Origin: Heterohyrax brucei
Lineage: Eukaryota; Chordata; Mammalia; Hyracoidea; Procaviidae
DNA length: 64,000 nt
Direction: 5' to 3'
Assembly: GCA_028571685.1 (NCBI GenBank)
Contig: CM053166.1
Location: 60,040,111-60,104,110, forward strand
Of the stretch, positions 31,396 through 42,388 are shown one piece after another (the stretch's first letter is position 1; each line of letters starts with the position of its first letter). Both the position numbers and the translations under genes were made by a program. The notes beneath the pieces are model-generated. The model made no database searches. It worked only from the letters and a program-made list of their open reading frames with translations, and was not told the origin of the DNA.

Positions 31396-32379
31396 TTTCT
31401 TTTTTTTTTATTTTTTTTATTGTTATTTAACATGACTGACTGAAAATGTACATTCACGTATAAATTTACATGCCCACCTATATGCAGCTTCCACTGCTCT
31501 CCCTGTCAGGTGACTGCACACTATTCCTCTCTGCTCCATACATGTCTCATCCTCCGAGCAACCTCCTTTCCCCTCCTCTCCGTCCACTCCCCTTCCTCTA
31601 ACCAGAGGTCAGATGATATCCTGTAGATGTATAGAACCACAAAGTGCTTCCAATATATGGTCACTCTGCATGGCCAAGTCCAATCCATTCCTGTCCAAAG
31701 AGTGGACCTTTGTTATAATTTATGGGAAAGGTCAGCATCAGGGACAGGGGCCATGCTCTCAGAGGAACCTAAAAACCACTGGACCATCAGTTGAGGTCTT
31801 TTAGTGGAGATCTCATGATGCACACCTGTTATCCTCTCTGTGAGCTCCATCGTGGCTATCGCTGGTGGTGGCCGTGCACCATCCGGTTCTTCTGGTCCCA
31901 AGTCGACTTAGGCACCCACTCTTGTGGGTCTCTCTGTCTTCTTGGTTGTCTTTACCGCATGTCATTTTGGTCCTCGGTGAGCATCTGTTCCTGCTGAGTT
32001 GAAACCATTTGCTATGTCCTTGGATGGCAGCTTGGCAGCTTTTAAGACCCCAGATGCCAGTCACCAATGTGGGGTGCAGAGAGCTCTCTTAGCAAAACGC
32101 TAGTTGTGCCAATTGGCCAGGAATTCGCCTAACAGCATGGTACCCCGCCCCCTGCCCCAGCTACTCTATCCTTGCAGTATTAAGATGGAAGGAGTACTCA
32201 AGTTAGGCTGAAGTCCACTTAATGTTGTTCTTGTTTCTAATGTGTGCAATCACCGTTTTCTCCCAACTAGATTTCTAGAAACTATCTAAACTAAACCCTC
32301 CCCCCTCCCTCCCTCCCCTCCCTGGAGGTGTCAAAGAGTCTTTTCTTCTATACACAAGTCTGTTTTTGAGGTCTTATTG

Positions 32380-35300
32380 TAGAAGTCTCACACACTATTT
32401 GTCCCTTTGTCACTGACTACTTTCACTCAACATAATGTCTTCCAGTTGAAACCAGGTTAGGAGATGTTTCCTGGAATCATCGTTATTCTTTATCATTGCG
32501 TAGTGCTCCATTGAGTATATATACCATAGTTTACCTATCCATTCTTCTATTGTTGGGCATCTGGGTTGATTCCATCTTTTTGCTATCGTGGACTGTGCTG
32601 CGATAAACATTCTGTTGCATGTGTCCGTTGGTGTGAAAGGCCTTGATTCTGTAGGATATATTCCAAGTAGTGGAATGACTGGGTCAAATGATATATCGAT
32701 ATGCATTTTTTTAGGGAAGCGCCAGATTGGCTTCCAAAGAGGCTGGACCATTTTGCAACCCAACCAACAGTTTAGGAGGGTTTCACTTTCTCCACAGCCT
32801 CTCCAGCATTTGTTGTTTTGTGTTTTCTGGATCATGGCCAATCTTGTTGGGGTGAGATGGTATCTCATTGTTGTCTTGATTTGAATTTCTTTAATAACTA
32901 AAGATCGTGAACATGTCCGCATGTGTTTTTTTGGCTGCATGGATCTCCTCTTTAGTGAAGTGTCTGTCCATCTCCTTTGCCCATCGCTTAATTGGATGGT
33001 TTATCATCTTCTTATTGATATTTTGAAGTATCTTATAGATTATGGAGATCAGGCGTCGGTCTGACATAGAGTTGCCAAATATTTTTTCCCATTCTGTGGG
33101 TGCTCTTTTAATTCTATTAATAAAGTCTTTGGATGAGCAAAAGTGTTTGATTCTTAATAGTTCCCATTTATCTACTTTCTCTTCTGTTCATTGAGGTTTC
33201 TTTGACAGATTTTGGAGTCTGTCCTCATTGTGTATTAAAACTTCCATTGTCGTTCCTACCTTTTCTTGGATGAGCTTTATCGTTTTAGGTTTGATATTTA
33301 GGTCTTTTATCCAGTTGGAGTTGGTTTTTGTGTAAGGTGTAAGATGTGGATCTTGATTCAGTGTATTGCAGATGGATAACCAATTTTGCCAGCACCATTT
33401 GTTGAAGATACTGTTTTTGCCCCAGTTTAATGTCTTAGGGCCTTTGTCGAATATCAACTCTTCATAGGCAGATAGTGTCATCTCTGGGGTCTCAATTCTG
33501 TTCCATTGATCGATCTGTCTGTTCTTGTACCAGTACCAAGCTGTTTTGACCACTGTGGCAGTGTAATATGTTCTAAGGTTGGGTAATGAGAGGCCTCCCA
33601 GTATTTTCTTCTTCTTTAGTATTGCCTTACTTATCCGGGGCTTCTTCCCTTTCCAAACAAAATTGGTTATTTGTTTCTCCATCTCATTAAAAAATGATGC
33701 TGGAACTTGTATTGGGATTGCATTATATAAATAAATTGCTTTGGGTAAAATAGACATTTTCACAATGTTAAGTATTCCTATCTGTGAGCAGGGTAGGTTT
33801 TTCCATTTATCTAAGTCTCACTTAGTTCTTGTAGTAAAGGCTTGTAGTTCTCTTTGTAAAGGTCTGTTGTTTCTCTGGTTAGATTAATTCCTAGGCACTT
33901 TATCTTCTTAGGGGCTATCGTAAATGGTATTGATTTGATCATTTCCTCCTTAACAGTCTCCTTGTTGCTATAAAGGAATCCTACTGATTTACTTATGTTT
34001 ATCTTCTATCCTGAGACTTTGCTGAACTCTTCTATCAGTCTGAGTAGCTTACTTATAGATTCCTTGGGGTTCTCTGCATGTACAATCATATCATCTGCAA
34101 ACAGGGAGATTTTAACTTCCTCTTTGCCGATGCAGATGCCCTTTATTTCTTAGTCTCCTCTAATTGCTCTGGCTAGAACTTCTACCACAATGTTGAATAG
34201 GAGAGGTGAGAGTGGGCATCCTTGTCTAGTTCTTGATTGTGAACATGTCCGCATGTGTTTTTTTGGCTGCATGGATCTCCTCTTTAGTGAAGTGTCTGTC
34301 ATCTCAAGGGAAAGTCTTTCAGTCTCTCTCCATTCAGGATGATGTGGGCAATTGGCTTTGTATGAATGGCCCTGATTGTGTTGAGGAATTTGTCGTCTAT
34401 GCCCATTTTGCTAAGAGTTTTTAGCAAGAATGGGTGTTGGACTTTATCAAATGCCTTCTCAGCATCAATGGACAAAATCAGGTGATCCTTGTCTTTTGTG
34501 TTATTTATGTGGTTTATCACACTAATTGTTTTCCTGATGTTGAACCAGCCTTGCATCCCTGGTATGAATCCCACTTGGTCATGATGGATTATTTTCTTGA
34601 TATGTTGTTGTATTCTGTTGGCAAGAATTCTGTTGAAGATTTTTGCATCTAGGTTCATGAGTGATATCGGTCTATAGTTCTCTGTCTTTGTTGGATCTTT
34701 CCCTGGCTTAGGTATCAGGGTTATGCTGGCTTCATAAAATGAGTTTGGGAGTACTCCATCCCTTTCTATACTGTGAAATAGTCTCAGTAGTATTGGGGAT
34801 AACTCTTCTCTAAATGCTTGGTAGAATTTTGCCATGAAGCCATCTGGGCCTGGACTTTTTTTGGTTGGCAGTGTTTTGATGACCTTGTCAATCTCTTCCT
34901 TTGTGATGGGTTTATTAAGTTGTTCTGCTTCACGTTGTGATAATTTGGGTAATTTGTATGAGTCAAGGAATTGGTCCATTTCCCCTAGGTTTTCAAATTT
35001 GTTAGAGTACAGTCTTTCATAGTATTCTGTTATGATATTTTTGATTTCTGTTGCATCTGTGGTGACAACTCCCCTCTCATTTCTAATTTGGGTTATTTGT
35101 TTCCTTTTCTGCTTTTCTTTAGTAGGTTTAGCCAATGGTTTATCAATTTTGTTGATCTTTTCAAAAAAACAGGTTTTGGTCTTTTCAATTTCTTCAATTG
35201 TTTTTGTATTCTCTAATTCATTTAGCTCTACTCTAATCTTTATCATCTCCTTTCTTCTGGTGTCCGAGGGGTTCCTCTGTTGTTCTCTTTCTACTTGTTC

Positions 35301-36262
35301 AAGCTGTAGAGTTAGTTCCTTGATTTGGTTTTTTCTTCCTTCCAGATGTGTGCATTTATGGAGATAAACAGCTCTCTGAGCAGTGCTTTGGCTGTATCCC
35401 ATAGGTTCTGGTAGGAAGTGTTTTCGTTCTCATTGGAATCCATGAATTTCTTTAATTCATCCTTGATTTCCTCTATAACCCATGTTTTTTTGAGCAAGAT
35501 GTTGTTCAGTTTCCAAGAGTTCCACTTTCTACCTCTGTTTTTTCTGCTATTCATTTCAACTTTGATGGCTTTATGATCTGAGAAGATGCTTTACAGTAAT
35601 TCAATGGTATGGATTTTGTTGAGCATTGCATTATGGCCTATCATGTAGTCAATTCTGGAGCATGCTCCATGTGCACTGGAGAAGAAGGTGTAGTTGTCTG
35701 GTGATGGGTGGAAAGTTCTGTATATATCAATGAGGTTTAGTTGGTTAATTGTGTCAATGAGGTCTTCTGTATCTTTACTGAGCTTTTTTCTAGATGATCT
35801 CTCCAGTGATGAGAGTGGAGTGTTAAAGTCTCCCATTATTATTGTGGAGTCATCTAACTCTCTTTTGAGTGTAGTGAGTGTTTCTTCGACATATTTAGGG
35901 GCTCTGGCATTAGGTGCATAAATATGTAATATAGTCAAGTCTTGCTTGTATACTGAACCTTTCAGCAATAAACAGTGACCATCTTTGTTCACAATGGTGG
36001 ATTTGACATTCAAATTGATTTTGTCTGAGATTAGAATTGCCACTCCTGCTCTTCTTTGTTCATTGTTAGCTTGATATATATTCTTCCATCCTTCAATTTT
36101 CAGTTTGTTCCTGTCTTTAGGTCTCAAGTGAGTTTCTTGTAGACAACATATGCATGGGTAGTGTCTTTTGATCCAGGATGACAATCGGTGTCTCTTTACT
36201 GAAGCATTCAGTCCATTCACATTCAATGTAATTATTGATAGGTATGTGTTCACTGCTGTCAT
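32380..36262 (-). pseudogene. L1-B ORF2, inactivated
   Basis: The endonuclease domain is open for 223 codons (36,262-35,591; 'LNVNGLNASVKRHR', 'GDFNTPLSSLE', and 'CSRIDYMIGHNAML'). It ends at a stop where L1-A has a glutamine after 'TIELL'. A one-base difference in a T run near 35,330 shifts the frame. A 367-codon frame follows (35,402-34,299) with '[14 protein letters not shown]', '[18 protein letters not shown]' and '[13 protein letters not shown]'. A 65-nt templated insert at 34,238-34,302 then disrupts the RT palm, and further stops occur near 33,188 and 32,410. Confidence 0.85.
34238..34302 (+). repeat. 65-nt copy of a segment from 1.3 kb away within L1-B
   Basis: The inserted text ('tgtgaacatgtccgcatgtg' and onwards to 'agtgtctgtc') matches 32,906-32,968 of the same element in the same orientation. 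L1-A has no such insert at the corresponding site (near 14,690). Both junctions show one to three nt of shared sequence ('gat', 'at'). Confidence 0.85.
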
Positions 36263-36680
36263 TGTGATATGTTTATTTTTATGTTGATGTTTTCTCTGTT
36301 GTTCTTATTAGTCTGTTCTGGGACACTCTTTTTTGTGAGTTGATTTTTCACCTTTTTCAGAGCTGTTTTTATAGTTGTTGAGACTCGTGTGTTAGCTTTC
36401 TTGAAATGGTATGATACATCTTGTGCTTTACAGCTGCCCCTATGAACCCCCTTAATAAACTATTTATAAACCCAGTTTTAATTACTACCAGTCTTGTCAT
36501 CTTCCTCTCCATCTGGAAGGACTATAACGACTATAGTACATCCCTCTTTTTATTATGATGACACCATAGTTATCATGATGATCACTGGATCGCTTCTTTC
36601 CATATCAAAGCTGTGATTTACTTTGGAGCCTTCCCTAAACGAGTAGAGTATTGAGTAGTGTGTCGTTCTAAAATATAAAG

Positions 36681-37640
36681 TTAGTGGTTTCGTTCTTCTA
36701 AGCCAAAGCCAAGAACTTCTTTCAGTATTTCTTGTAGTTTGGGTTTGGTTTTTACAAAGTCTCTGAGTTTCTGTTTATTTGGGAATGTTTTAATTTCATT
36801 TTCATATTTGAAAGACAGTTTTACAGGATATATAATTCTTGGTTGGAAGTTCTTTTCCTTCAAGAGTTTGAATGTGTCATGCCACTGTCTCCATGCCAGC
36901 ATTGTTTCTGCTGAGAAATCTGACAAGAGCCTACAGGGTTTCCCTCTGAATGTTAGCTTTGCCTTGAGTCTTGCTGCCTTTAAGAGTTGCTGCTTATGTT
37001 TCACTTTGTTAAGGTTGAGTAGACTATGTCTTGGAGTCTTTCTTTTCTGATCTATATTGGGTGGCGTACGATATGCATCTGAGATGTCTATATACTCTTC
37101 CTTCATGATTTCTGGGAAGTTTTCTTTCAGCAGCTCAGCAAGCATACTCTCTGTGTTCTCAGATATCTCACCCTGTTCAGGGACTCTAATTAATCGAAGG
37201 TTGTTCCTCTTAATAGAGTCCCACATGCTTCCTAATGTTTCTTCATTTTTCTTGTTTCTTTTTTCTGATTTGTGCTCATAGACACTGGCCTCAGTAGCTC
37301 TGTATTCCAAGTCAGAAATTCTTTTTTCCATTTGTTCCATTCTGTTTTCTTGGCTTTGTATGGAAGTTTCTATGTCTTTGATTTTCTTCTTGATCTGTTG
37401 GATTTCAGAGTACTGGTGTTCCATCAGATTGAACAACTTGCTTAATTTTTCATTTTGTTCTGCTTCATTTTGTATAAGGTCTAGAAGGGCTCTGTATGTA
37501 GTCAATTTGTATTCACTTCCTGATACTTTCATAAAAGTTTCTTCATCTGGAAAACTCCTTGGTTGCTTTGTTTGGGAGCCTTCTGAAGCCATGAGTGATT
37601 GCTTGTATGCCACAATTGTCTGTTGCTTTTTGGGTCCCAT
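36681..37640 (-). CDS. L1-B ORF1 protein, uninterrupted (319 aa)
   Basis: Same length and ends as the L1-A ORF1 ('MGPKKQQTIVAYK' to 'GFGLEERNH'). Coiled coil about residues 60-130, RRM-like core from 'NLRLIRVPEQ' near 145, C-terminal domain with 'RGKPCRLLSDFSAET', 'NFQPRIIYPVKL' and 'LRDFVKTKP'. Two changes against L1-A touch conserved-looking positions: G to R in 'LRLIRVPE', and two R to W changes in 'LAWRQWH', where most L1 ORF1 proteins have basic residues for RNA binding. RNA binding may therefore be weakened; that is inference. The initiator was chosen because the N-terminus is identical in the two copies. Confidence 0.85.
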   Translation of the reverse strand: MGPKKQQTIVAYKQSLMASEGSQTKQPRSFPDEETFMKVSGSEYKLTTYRALLDLIQNEAEQNEKLSKLFNLMEHQYSEIQQIKKKIKDIETSIQSQENRMEQMEKRISDLEYRATEASVYEHKSEKRNKKNEETLGSMWDSIKRNNLRLIRVPEQGEISENTESMLAELLKENFPEIMKEEYIDISDAYRTPPNIDQKRKTPRHSLLNLNKVKHKQQLLKAARLKAKLTFRGKPCRLLSDFSAETMLAWRQWHDTFKLLKEKNFQPRIIYPVKLSFKYENEIKTFPNKQKLRDFVKTKPKLQEILKEVLGFGLEERNH

Positions 37641-37840
37641 GTGAGTATATAGAGGCTGGAAGAGGTACTGTGAGGATGGATTGCAAATGTTTCTCTAGGC
37701 TGTCTTCAAATATAAAGCGAAAGGTATCTGACCAGTTCACAAGTCAGTTAAGTTTTCAGGTGTAGAGGTCCCTCTTCTCATCTGACAAAGTAAGTGCCAC
37801 TGTATCCAACCGCAGATGATAACAAACTAGTTCAGAATAC

Positions 37841-38240
37841 AGCAATGCTACTGCCCTGTTGGCCTCTGCTGACAGGGGCTAGCCTTATCCAACACTGCGT
37901 CGAGTACTCGTTTTGTGATAGAAAAGCGCTCTCCTGTGGGTAGGCTCTGGCTCCCAAGCTGAGAATTAGGTCCAGCTGCGGCCACCGTATCCAAGATTCC
38001 GTCCTCCACAGAGGCTGCAGACAGAGGGGCTAAAGGTGCCGAGAGGCAGTGATTCCTCTGATTCTGTTGCAGGGTCCCCAACGTAGGCAGCACTGTGCAA
38101 AATCACTACTTTTCTGTCGGAGAAGCGCTGTCCCATTTGCAGGCCCTGTCTCCCAGGCTAAGAACGAGTTCCTGCTAAAATCTCGGTACCAACATTGTGT
38201 CCCACTCCCTGACCGTGGAGCTCTGCACAAACCTCGCTGA
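37841..38240 (-). promoter_or_regulatory. L1-B 5' UTR, two ~200-nt monomers
   Basis: Same tandem arrangement as in L1-A: 'gatagaaaagcgctctcctg' at 37,917 and 'gtcggagaagcgctgtccc' at 38,116, period 199 nt. An additional ~400 nt of non-repeated 5' UTR lies beyond (38,240-38,639), absent from L1-A. Confidence 0.6.
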
Positions 38241-38616
38241 GGCAGCTACAAAACGAAAGGCTCAACGTGGCTAGATTAACAGAGTCCCGAGCCTGGCTCT
38301 CAAAACATGGGAATTTCGCCTGCCTATCTCCCCAGCAGCGCGTCTGAGTCCAGCCGCCAGGCAAGACCCAGCTCCACCGGCCAGCCGAGACAGAGGAAAA
38401 AAAAAGTCAAACTGGTGTGTTTACCTTCCATCTGTGAGAGCCGGGGCTAGCCAGGAGCGGGAGTCCGCGAAAGAGAGGAGGTTTTTCGCTCAGTGGTATG
38501 AAGTCCCAATTAACAGCTCTGTGCTGTGTCCCAAGGCTGATTAGGCGATCAGAAGGCTCTGTTTGTTTGTCAGTTCAGGCCTTGGTTTCCAGAGGGATAG
38601 AAGGAGACGTGTGCCC

Positions 38617-38639
38617 TGTCCGCCATCTTGACTCCGCCT
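38617..38639 (-). promoter_or_regulatory. L1-B 5' terminus with YY1-like site
   Basis: The minus strand reads 'gggaggcggagtcaagatgg' and then 'cggac'. The CAAGATGGCGG core within the first 25 nt matches the position and sequence of the YY1 site that sets the transcription start of primate L1s. Function here is inferred. Confidence 0.65.
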
Positions 38640-39566
38640 CCCTTATTTCTTAATTGGGTTATTTGTTTCCCCCCCTGTTTCTCTTTTGTTGGTTTTGGTT
38701 AATGCCTTGTCAAGTTTGTTGATCTTCTCAAAGAATCAACTTTCGATCTCGTTTATTCTTTCTATTGTTTTTCTGTTTCTGCTTCATTTCTTTCTGCTCT
38801 AATTTTTATTATTTCCTTTCTTCAGGTGTTTGTGGTCTTGTTTTGCTGCTTTCTTTCTATTCAGTCAGGTTTTAGGGGTAGTGTTTTCACTTTGGCCCAT
38901 TCTACTTTTTTGATGTGTGCATTTATTGCTATAAATTGACCTCTGAGCACTGTTTGTGTTGTCTTCCAAAGGTTTTGGTATGATGCATTTTCATTCTCAT
39001 TTAATTCTAGGAATTTTTTAAGTTTCCTCTGATTTCTTCTGTTATTCAATTGTTTTTAAGCAAAATGTTATTCCGTTTCCATGTAATTGATTTTTTCCTT
39101 TGTTCTTCCTATTCCTGATTTCTACTTTTTGAAGTTGTGATGAGACAGAATCATTTGCCTCATTTTGATGTTCTGGATTTTTTTGAGGGTTGCTATGTGG
39201 CCTTTTTGTGAGACTTGTGATCTATTCTTGAGACTTTTCCATGTGCATAGGAAAAGAATATACACTTTGCTGCTGTTGGATAGAGTGTTCTGTCTATGCC
39301 TATGTGGTTAAATCTGTTGAATCTCAACTTTAGATTTGTATCTTTGTTGAGCTTCTTTGTAGATGTTCTGTCCTTTGTCAGTAATGGTGTATTGAAGTTT
39401 CCTACTATTACTTTAGGTGTGTCTATTCTCTTTTGTGTGCTGTTAGAATTTGTTTTATGTATTTTGGATCCCTGTCTTTGGGTGTGGAGTTATCTGTTAG
39501 GGTTATGTCTTGGTAGATCATCCTTTAATAACTATATAATATCTTTCCTTCCTTTATGGTTAATTT

Positions 39567-39650
39567 TGCTCTTTCTTGTTACTGTTTGCCACTACTGCTC
39601 TTTCTTGTTACTGTTTGCCACTACTGCTCTTCCTTGTTACTGTTTGTTTT
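39567..39650. repeat. 29-nt tandem repeat, about 2.7 copies
   Basis: The unit beginning 'tgctctttcttgttactg' starts at 39,567, 39,596 and 39,625, with one mismatch in the third copy. It is a local tandem duplication inside the endonuclease region of the old L1. Confidence 0.85.
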
Positions 39651-40984
39651 GTACATTTATGTCTTTGTGGCTAAGGTGTGTCTCTTGTATACAGAATATT
39701 GATGGGTTGTGGGATTTTTTTCTGTTCTGCCATTCTCTCTCTCTGTGTCTCTCTTTAGAAGTGCACTGTAACCATTTACATTTAGTGTGATTATTGATAG
39801 GTATGAATTTATTCCTGTCATATTTCTTTTTCCTGGTGCTGACTTTTTCTTTGTTCTTCTTTTCTGTATTAGGTCCTATTTTTGTGGATTTTGTTTTCTT
39901 TTCCTGTTATTATAGATTTTGTGTTTTTCTTCTTTTTTATTCTGATGAGTAAGTTTATTATCTTTCTTTGTGATTGCTTTGAAATGACTCTTAGCTCTGT
40001 AAGTTTGAACCAGTTTTGTGTTACTTGATACCACCTTGACTTCTCCATTTGAAAGTTCTATACCTATACCATTTATTGTTTTGACATTGTCATTTGTAGA
40101 TTGATGTCTTTCTTTCCTTGTTTGACATCTTTTAGCTTTGTTTTATTATTGAGAGTTCTTTATCTATGTTGGTATCTGGCTAATGCTATCCTGTGTCCTA
40201 GACTCCAATTGCTTTCTGATGTTGGTTCTCTAGCCAAAAGACTCTTGTTAGTATTTTTTGCAGGCTTAATTTTTTTTTTATGAATCCCTTTAATTTCTGT
40301 TTATTTGGAAAAGTCCTAATTTCACATTGTATTTGAGAGATAATTTTGCAGTATATATTATTCTTGGCTGGTAGTTATTTCTTCTTTCATAGTTTATATA
40401 TGTTATCCATTGCCATCTTGCCTTCAGAGTTTCTGCCAAGTAATCAGAGCTTAGTCTTATTTTTTTTCTCTTTGTAAGTAATTTTTCATTTTTATCAAAC
40501 TGCTCTCAGGATTCTTTTATTGTCTTTGGTTTGGGCAAGCATGATAGTTTAATTGTCTTGTATTCTACCATATGGTCATCTGATTCTTTATTTTGGTCGT
40601 TTGCTGGAGCCATCTTGTCCTGCTTTTTATGTTTTGATATTGTCTGCTCTCTCCCAGACATTAAGGTATTATTTTATTTATTGATTGATTGTATACTATT
40701 TTAGTTCATCCTGATTCTTTGTTTTGTTTTGATATGTTATGGTAGGCAGACCAGGTGTGCTTTTCCACTTGCTCATCTGTGGACATGATAGTTCTCACCA
40801 CCTTGTTTGTATGGGCACAGCAACAACAGATAGGGTGAGCCTGCTTCACTACATACTAGTTTGATGAGATGACTTCAGGTAGTCTAGGTAGAAATTGCCT
40901 GCCTCCTGATGTTGGCCCAGTGGTATGTGGGCTTTCATAGCTCCATGTGATATTCAGGGGTGATGGATGGGGATTGGTATGGGC

Positions 40985-42150
40985 TCACTCCCCACCACTT
41001 AGCAACTTGTCAAGTGATGGGAGGGGAGGAGCAGTTTGGACCCACTGCAATGGTAGGCCTAATCCATGGACTTTCTGCCACAGTGGCAAAGCAAGAGTTG
41101 GTGGCAAAAGGGGGTGGAATACACTGTTATGTGAGGGAGACAAAGAAAAGGAAAGGGAGAGAAAGAGAATATCCAGCAGGTAAGGACAGGAAGGACCTGG
41201 GGTCTGGCAGGAAGGGGTAGAGGTGGTATGCAGGGCTTGATGGGAGGGAGAAAGAAAAGGAAGAATGAGGAAAAATGTTATGGACGGAGCTGGCAAGTGA
41301 GAGCAGGGTGGACCCTGGGTGGCAGTGGGCTGGTGGCACTCTAGCCAAAGTGATGCAACATGGCCTGACAGGAACAGAATAGATGTGCTGTACAGGGATA
41401 GGTTGGAGGGAGAAAGAAAAGGAAGAAAGAGAAAAAATAGTGGGAACCAGAGGGTGGGAGTGGCAGGACCCAGTGTGGTAATGGGCCAACAATTCTCTGT
41501 CCACAGCAGTGCCATGTGGTCCGGCAGGAAGTGATAATGGGTGATATGGGACGAGGTGGGAGGGAAAAAGAAAAAGAAGAAAGTGGAAAAAAAATGGTGT
41601 GGTGGGAGTTGGTGTGTGGAGGCCAGTTGGGGCAGGTAAGAGCAAGTGGGGCCCAGGGTTATAGTGGGCCAATAGTTCTTTACCTGTAGTGGCATAAACA
41701 AAGCCAAGTAGGAAGAGGTAGAAATAGTATACAAGGCTATGTAGGATAGAGAAAGAAAAGGAAGAAATGGGAAAAAGAAAAAGAATGGCATGGCAGGAAC
41801 AGTGAGTCGGGGCAGTGTGTACTTGGTTTGGTGGTGCACCAATGGCTCTCTAGTCCAGGTGGTACAATATGGCCCAGTGAGAAGTGGTAGAGGTGGGGTG
41901 TGAGGCTAGCTTGGAGAGAGAAAACAAAAGAAGACAGTGAAAAAATATAATGTGGTGGGATCCAGCAGGTGGAGGTGGGGCTATCCAGGCTGGTAGTGCA
42001 TTGGTAGCTTTCTACCCACAGTGGTGTCATGTGGCCTGGTGTGAAGGGGTAGAAGTGGTATATGGGGCTAGGTGGGAAGGTGAAAGAAAAGGAGAGAAAA
42101 AATGGTGTGGCAGGAGCCAGCAGGTGGAGATGGAGGTGTACCTAGGCTGA
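40985..42150 (-). repeat. 5' UTR monomer array of the old L1, about seven units
   Basis: The landmark 'gagaaagaaaaggaagaa' and variants occur near 41,137, 41,248, 41,409, 41,562, 41,749, 41,916 and 42,080, periods of 111-187 nt. Between them recur 'tggcaggagccagcaggtgg'-like, 'gggccaatagttct'-like and 'gtgatgtggcct'-like blocks. The pyrimidine-rich minus strand stays open for 285 codons by composition alone, giving a low-complexity F/S/P/L-rich frame that is not a gene. Position at the 5' end of an L1 and the monomer layout suggest an internal promoter array. Confidence 0.75.
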
Positions 42151-42227
42151 CTTCTAGCTAGTAAGTCTGTAGTCATGGTGATGTATTGAGAAGCAGTGGT
42201 AGTGATATACTGGGTAGAAGGGTACCC

Positions 42228-42388
42228 CACCAAACCCATTGCTGCTGAGCTGATACCAACTCACAATGACTCTATAGGACAGAGTAGAACTGTCCTGCAG
42301 TGTTTTTAAGGAGCAAGGGGTGGATTTGAACTGCTGACTTTTGGGTTAGCAGTCATAGCACTTAACACCTATGCTACCAGGGTTTCTG
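42228..42388 (-). mobile_element. AfroSINE, full-length-like
   Basis: The plus strand reads 'ccaccaaacccattgctgc', 'ccaactcacaatgactc', 'tataggacagagtagaac', 'tggatttgaactgctgac', 'gggttagcagtcatagc', 'gctaccagggtttc'. The minus strand therefore has the tRNA-like head first and the RTE-like tail last. Inserted at the 5' edge of the old L1. Confidence 0.9.

Larger units (their letters stand above)
31396..38639 (-). mobile_element. L1-B, young full-length L1 (about 7.2 kb)
   Basis: Complete from the 5' end 'gggaggcggagtcaagatgg' (minus strand, 38,639) to a T-rich tail complement at 31,396-31,425. Perfect 12-bp target duplications CCCTTATTTCTT lie at 31,384-31,395 and 38,640-38,651. Parts: 5' UTR 37,650-38,639 including two monomers, ORF1 36,681-37,640 (open), ORF2 36,262 to about 32,380 (broken), then 3' UTR. 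It is highly similar to L1-A throughout, so it belongs to the same young subfamily. Confidence 0.95.
38640..42227 (-). mobile_element. Old host L1, segment 7 (ORF2 start, ORF1, 5' UTR)
   Basis: Antisense L1 text resumes exactly after the L1-B target site ('aattgggttatttgtttcc'). It runs through the endonuclease region (to about 39,800), a spacer, ORF1 (about 40,260-40,660; 'gagagataattttgcagt'), and a 5' UTR (40,680-42,227) dominated by the tandem array at 40,985-42,150. No open ORF remains. The order of parts continues segments 1-6 and supports one original element. Confidence 0.7.

Noticed and set aside
39296-39790. 164-codon hydrophobic plus-strand frame
   Set aside because: Antisense of the old L1 endonuclease region.
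40985-41842. 285-codon minus-strand open frame, F/S/P/L-rich
   Set aside because: It is the pyrimidine strand of the L1 5' UTR monomer array. Openness follows from composition; the 'protein' is repetitive and overlaps another long frame (41,127-41,672).
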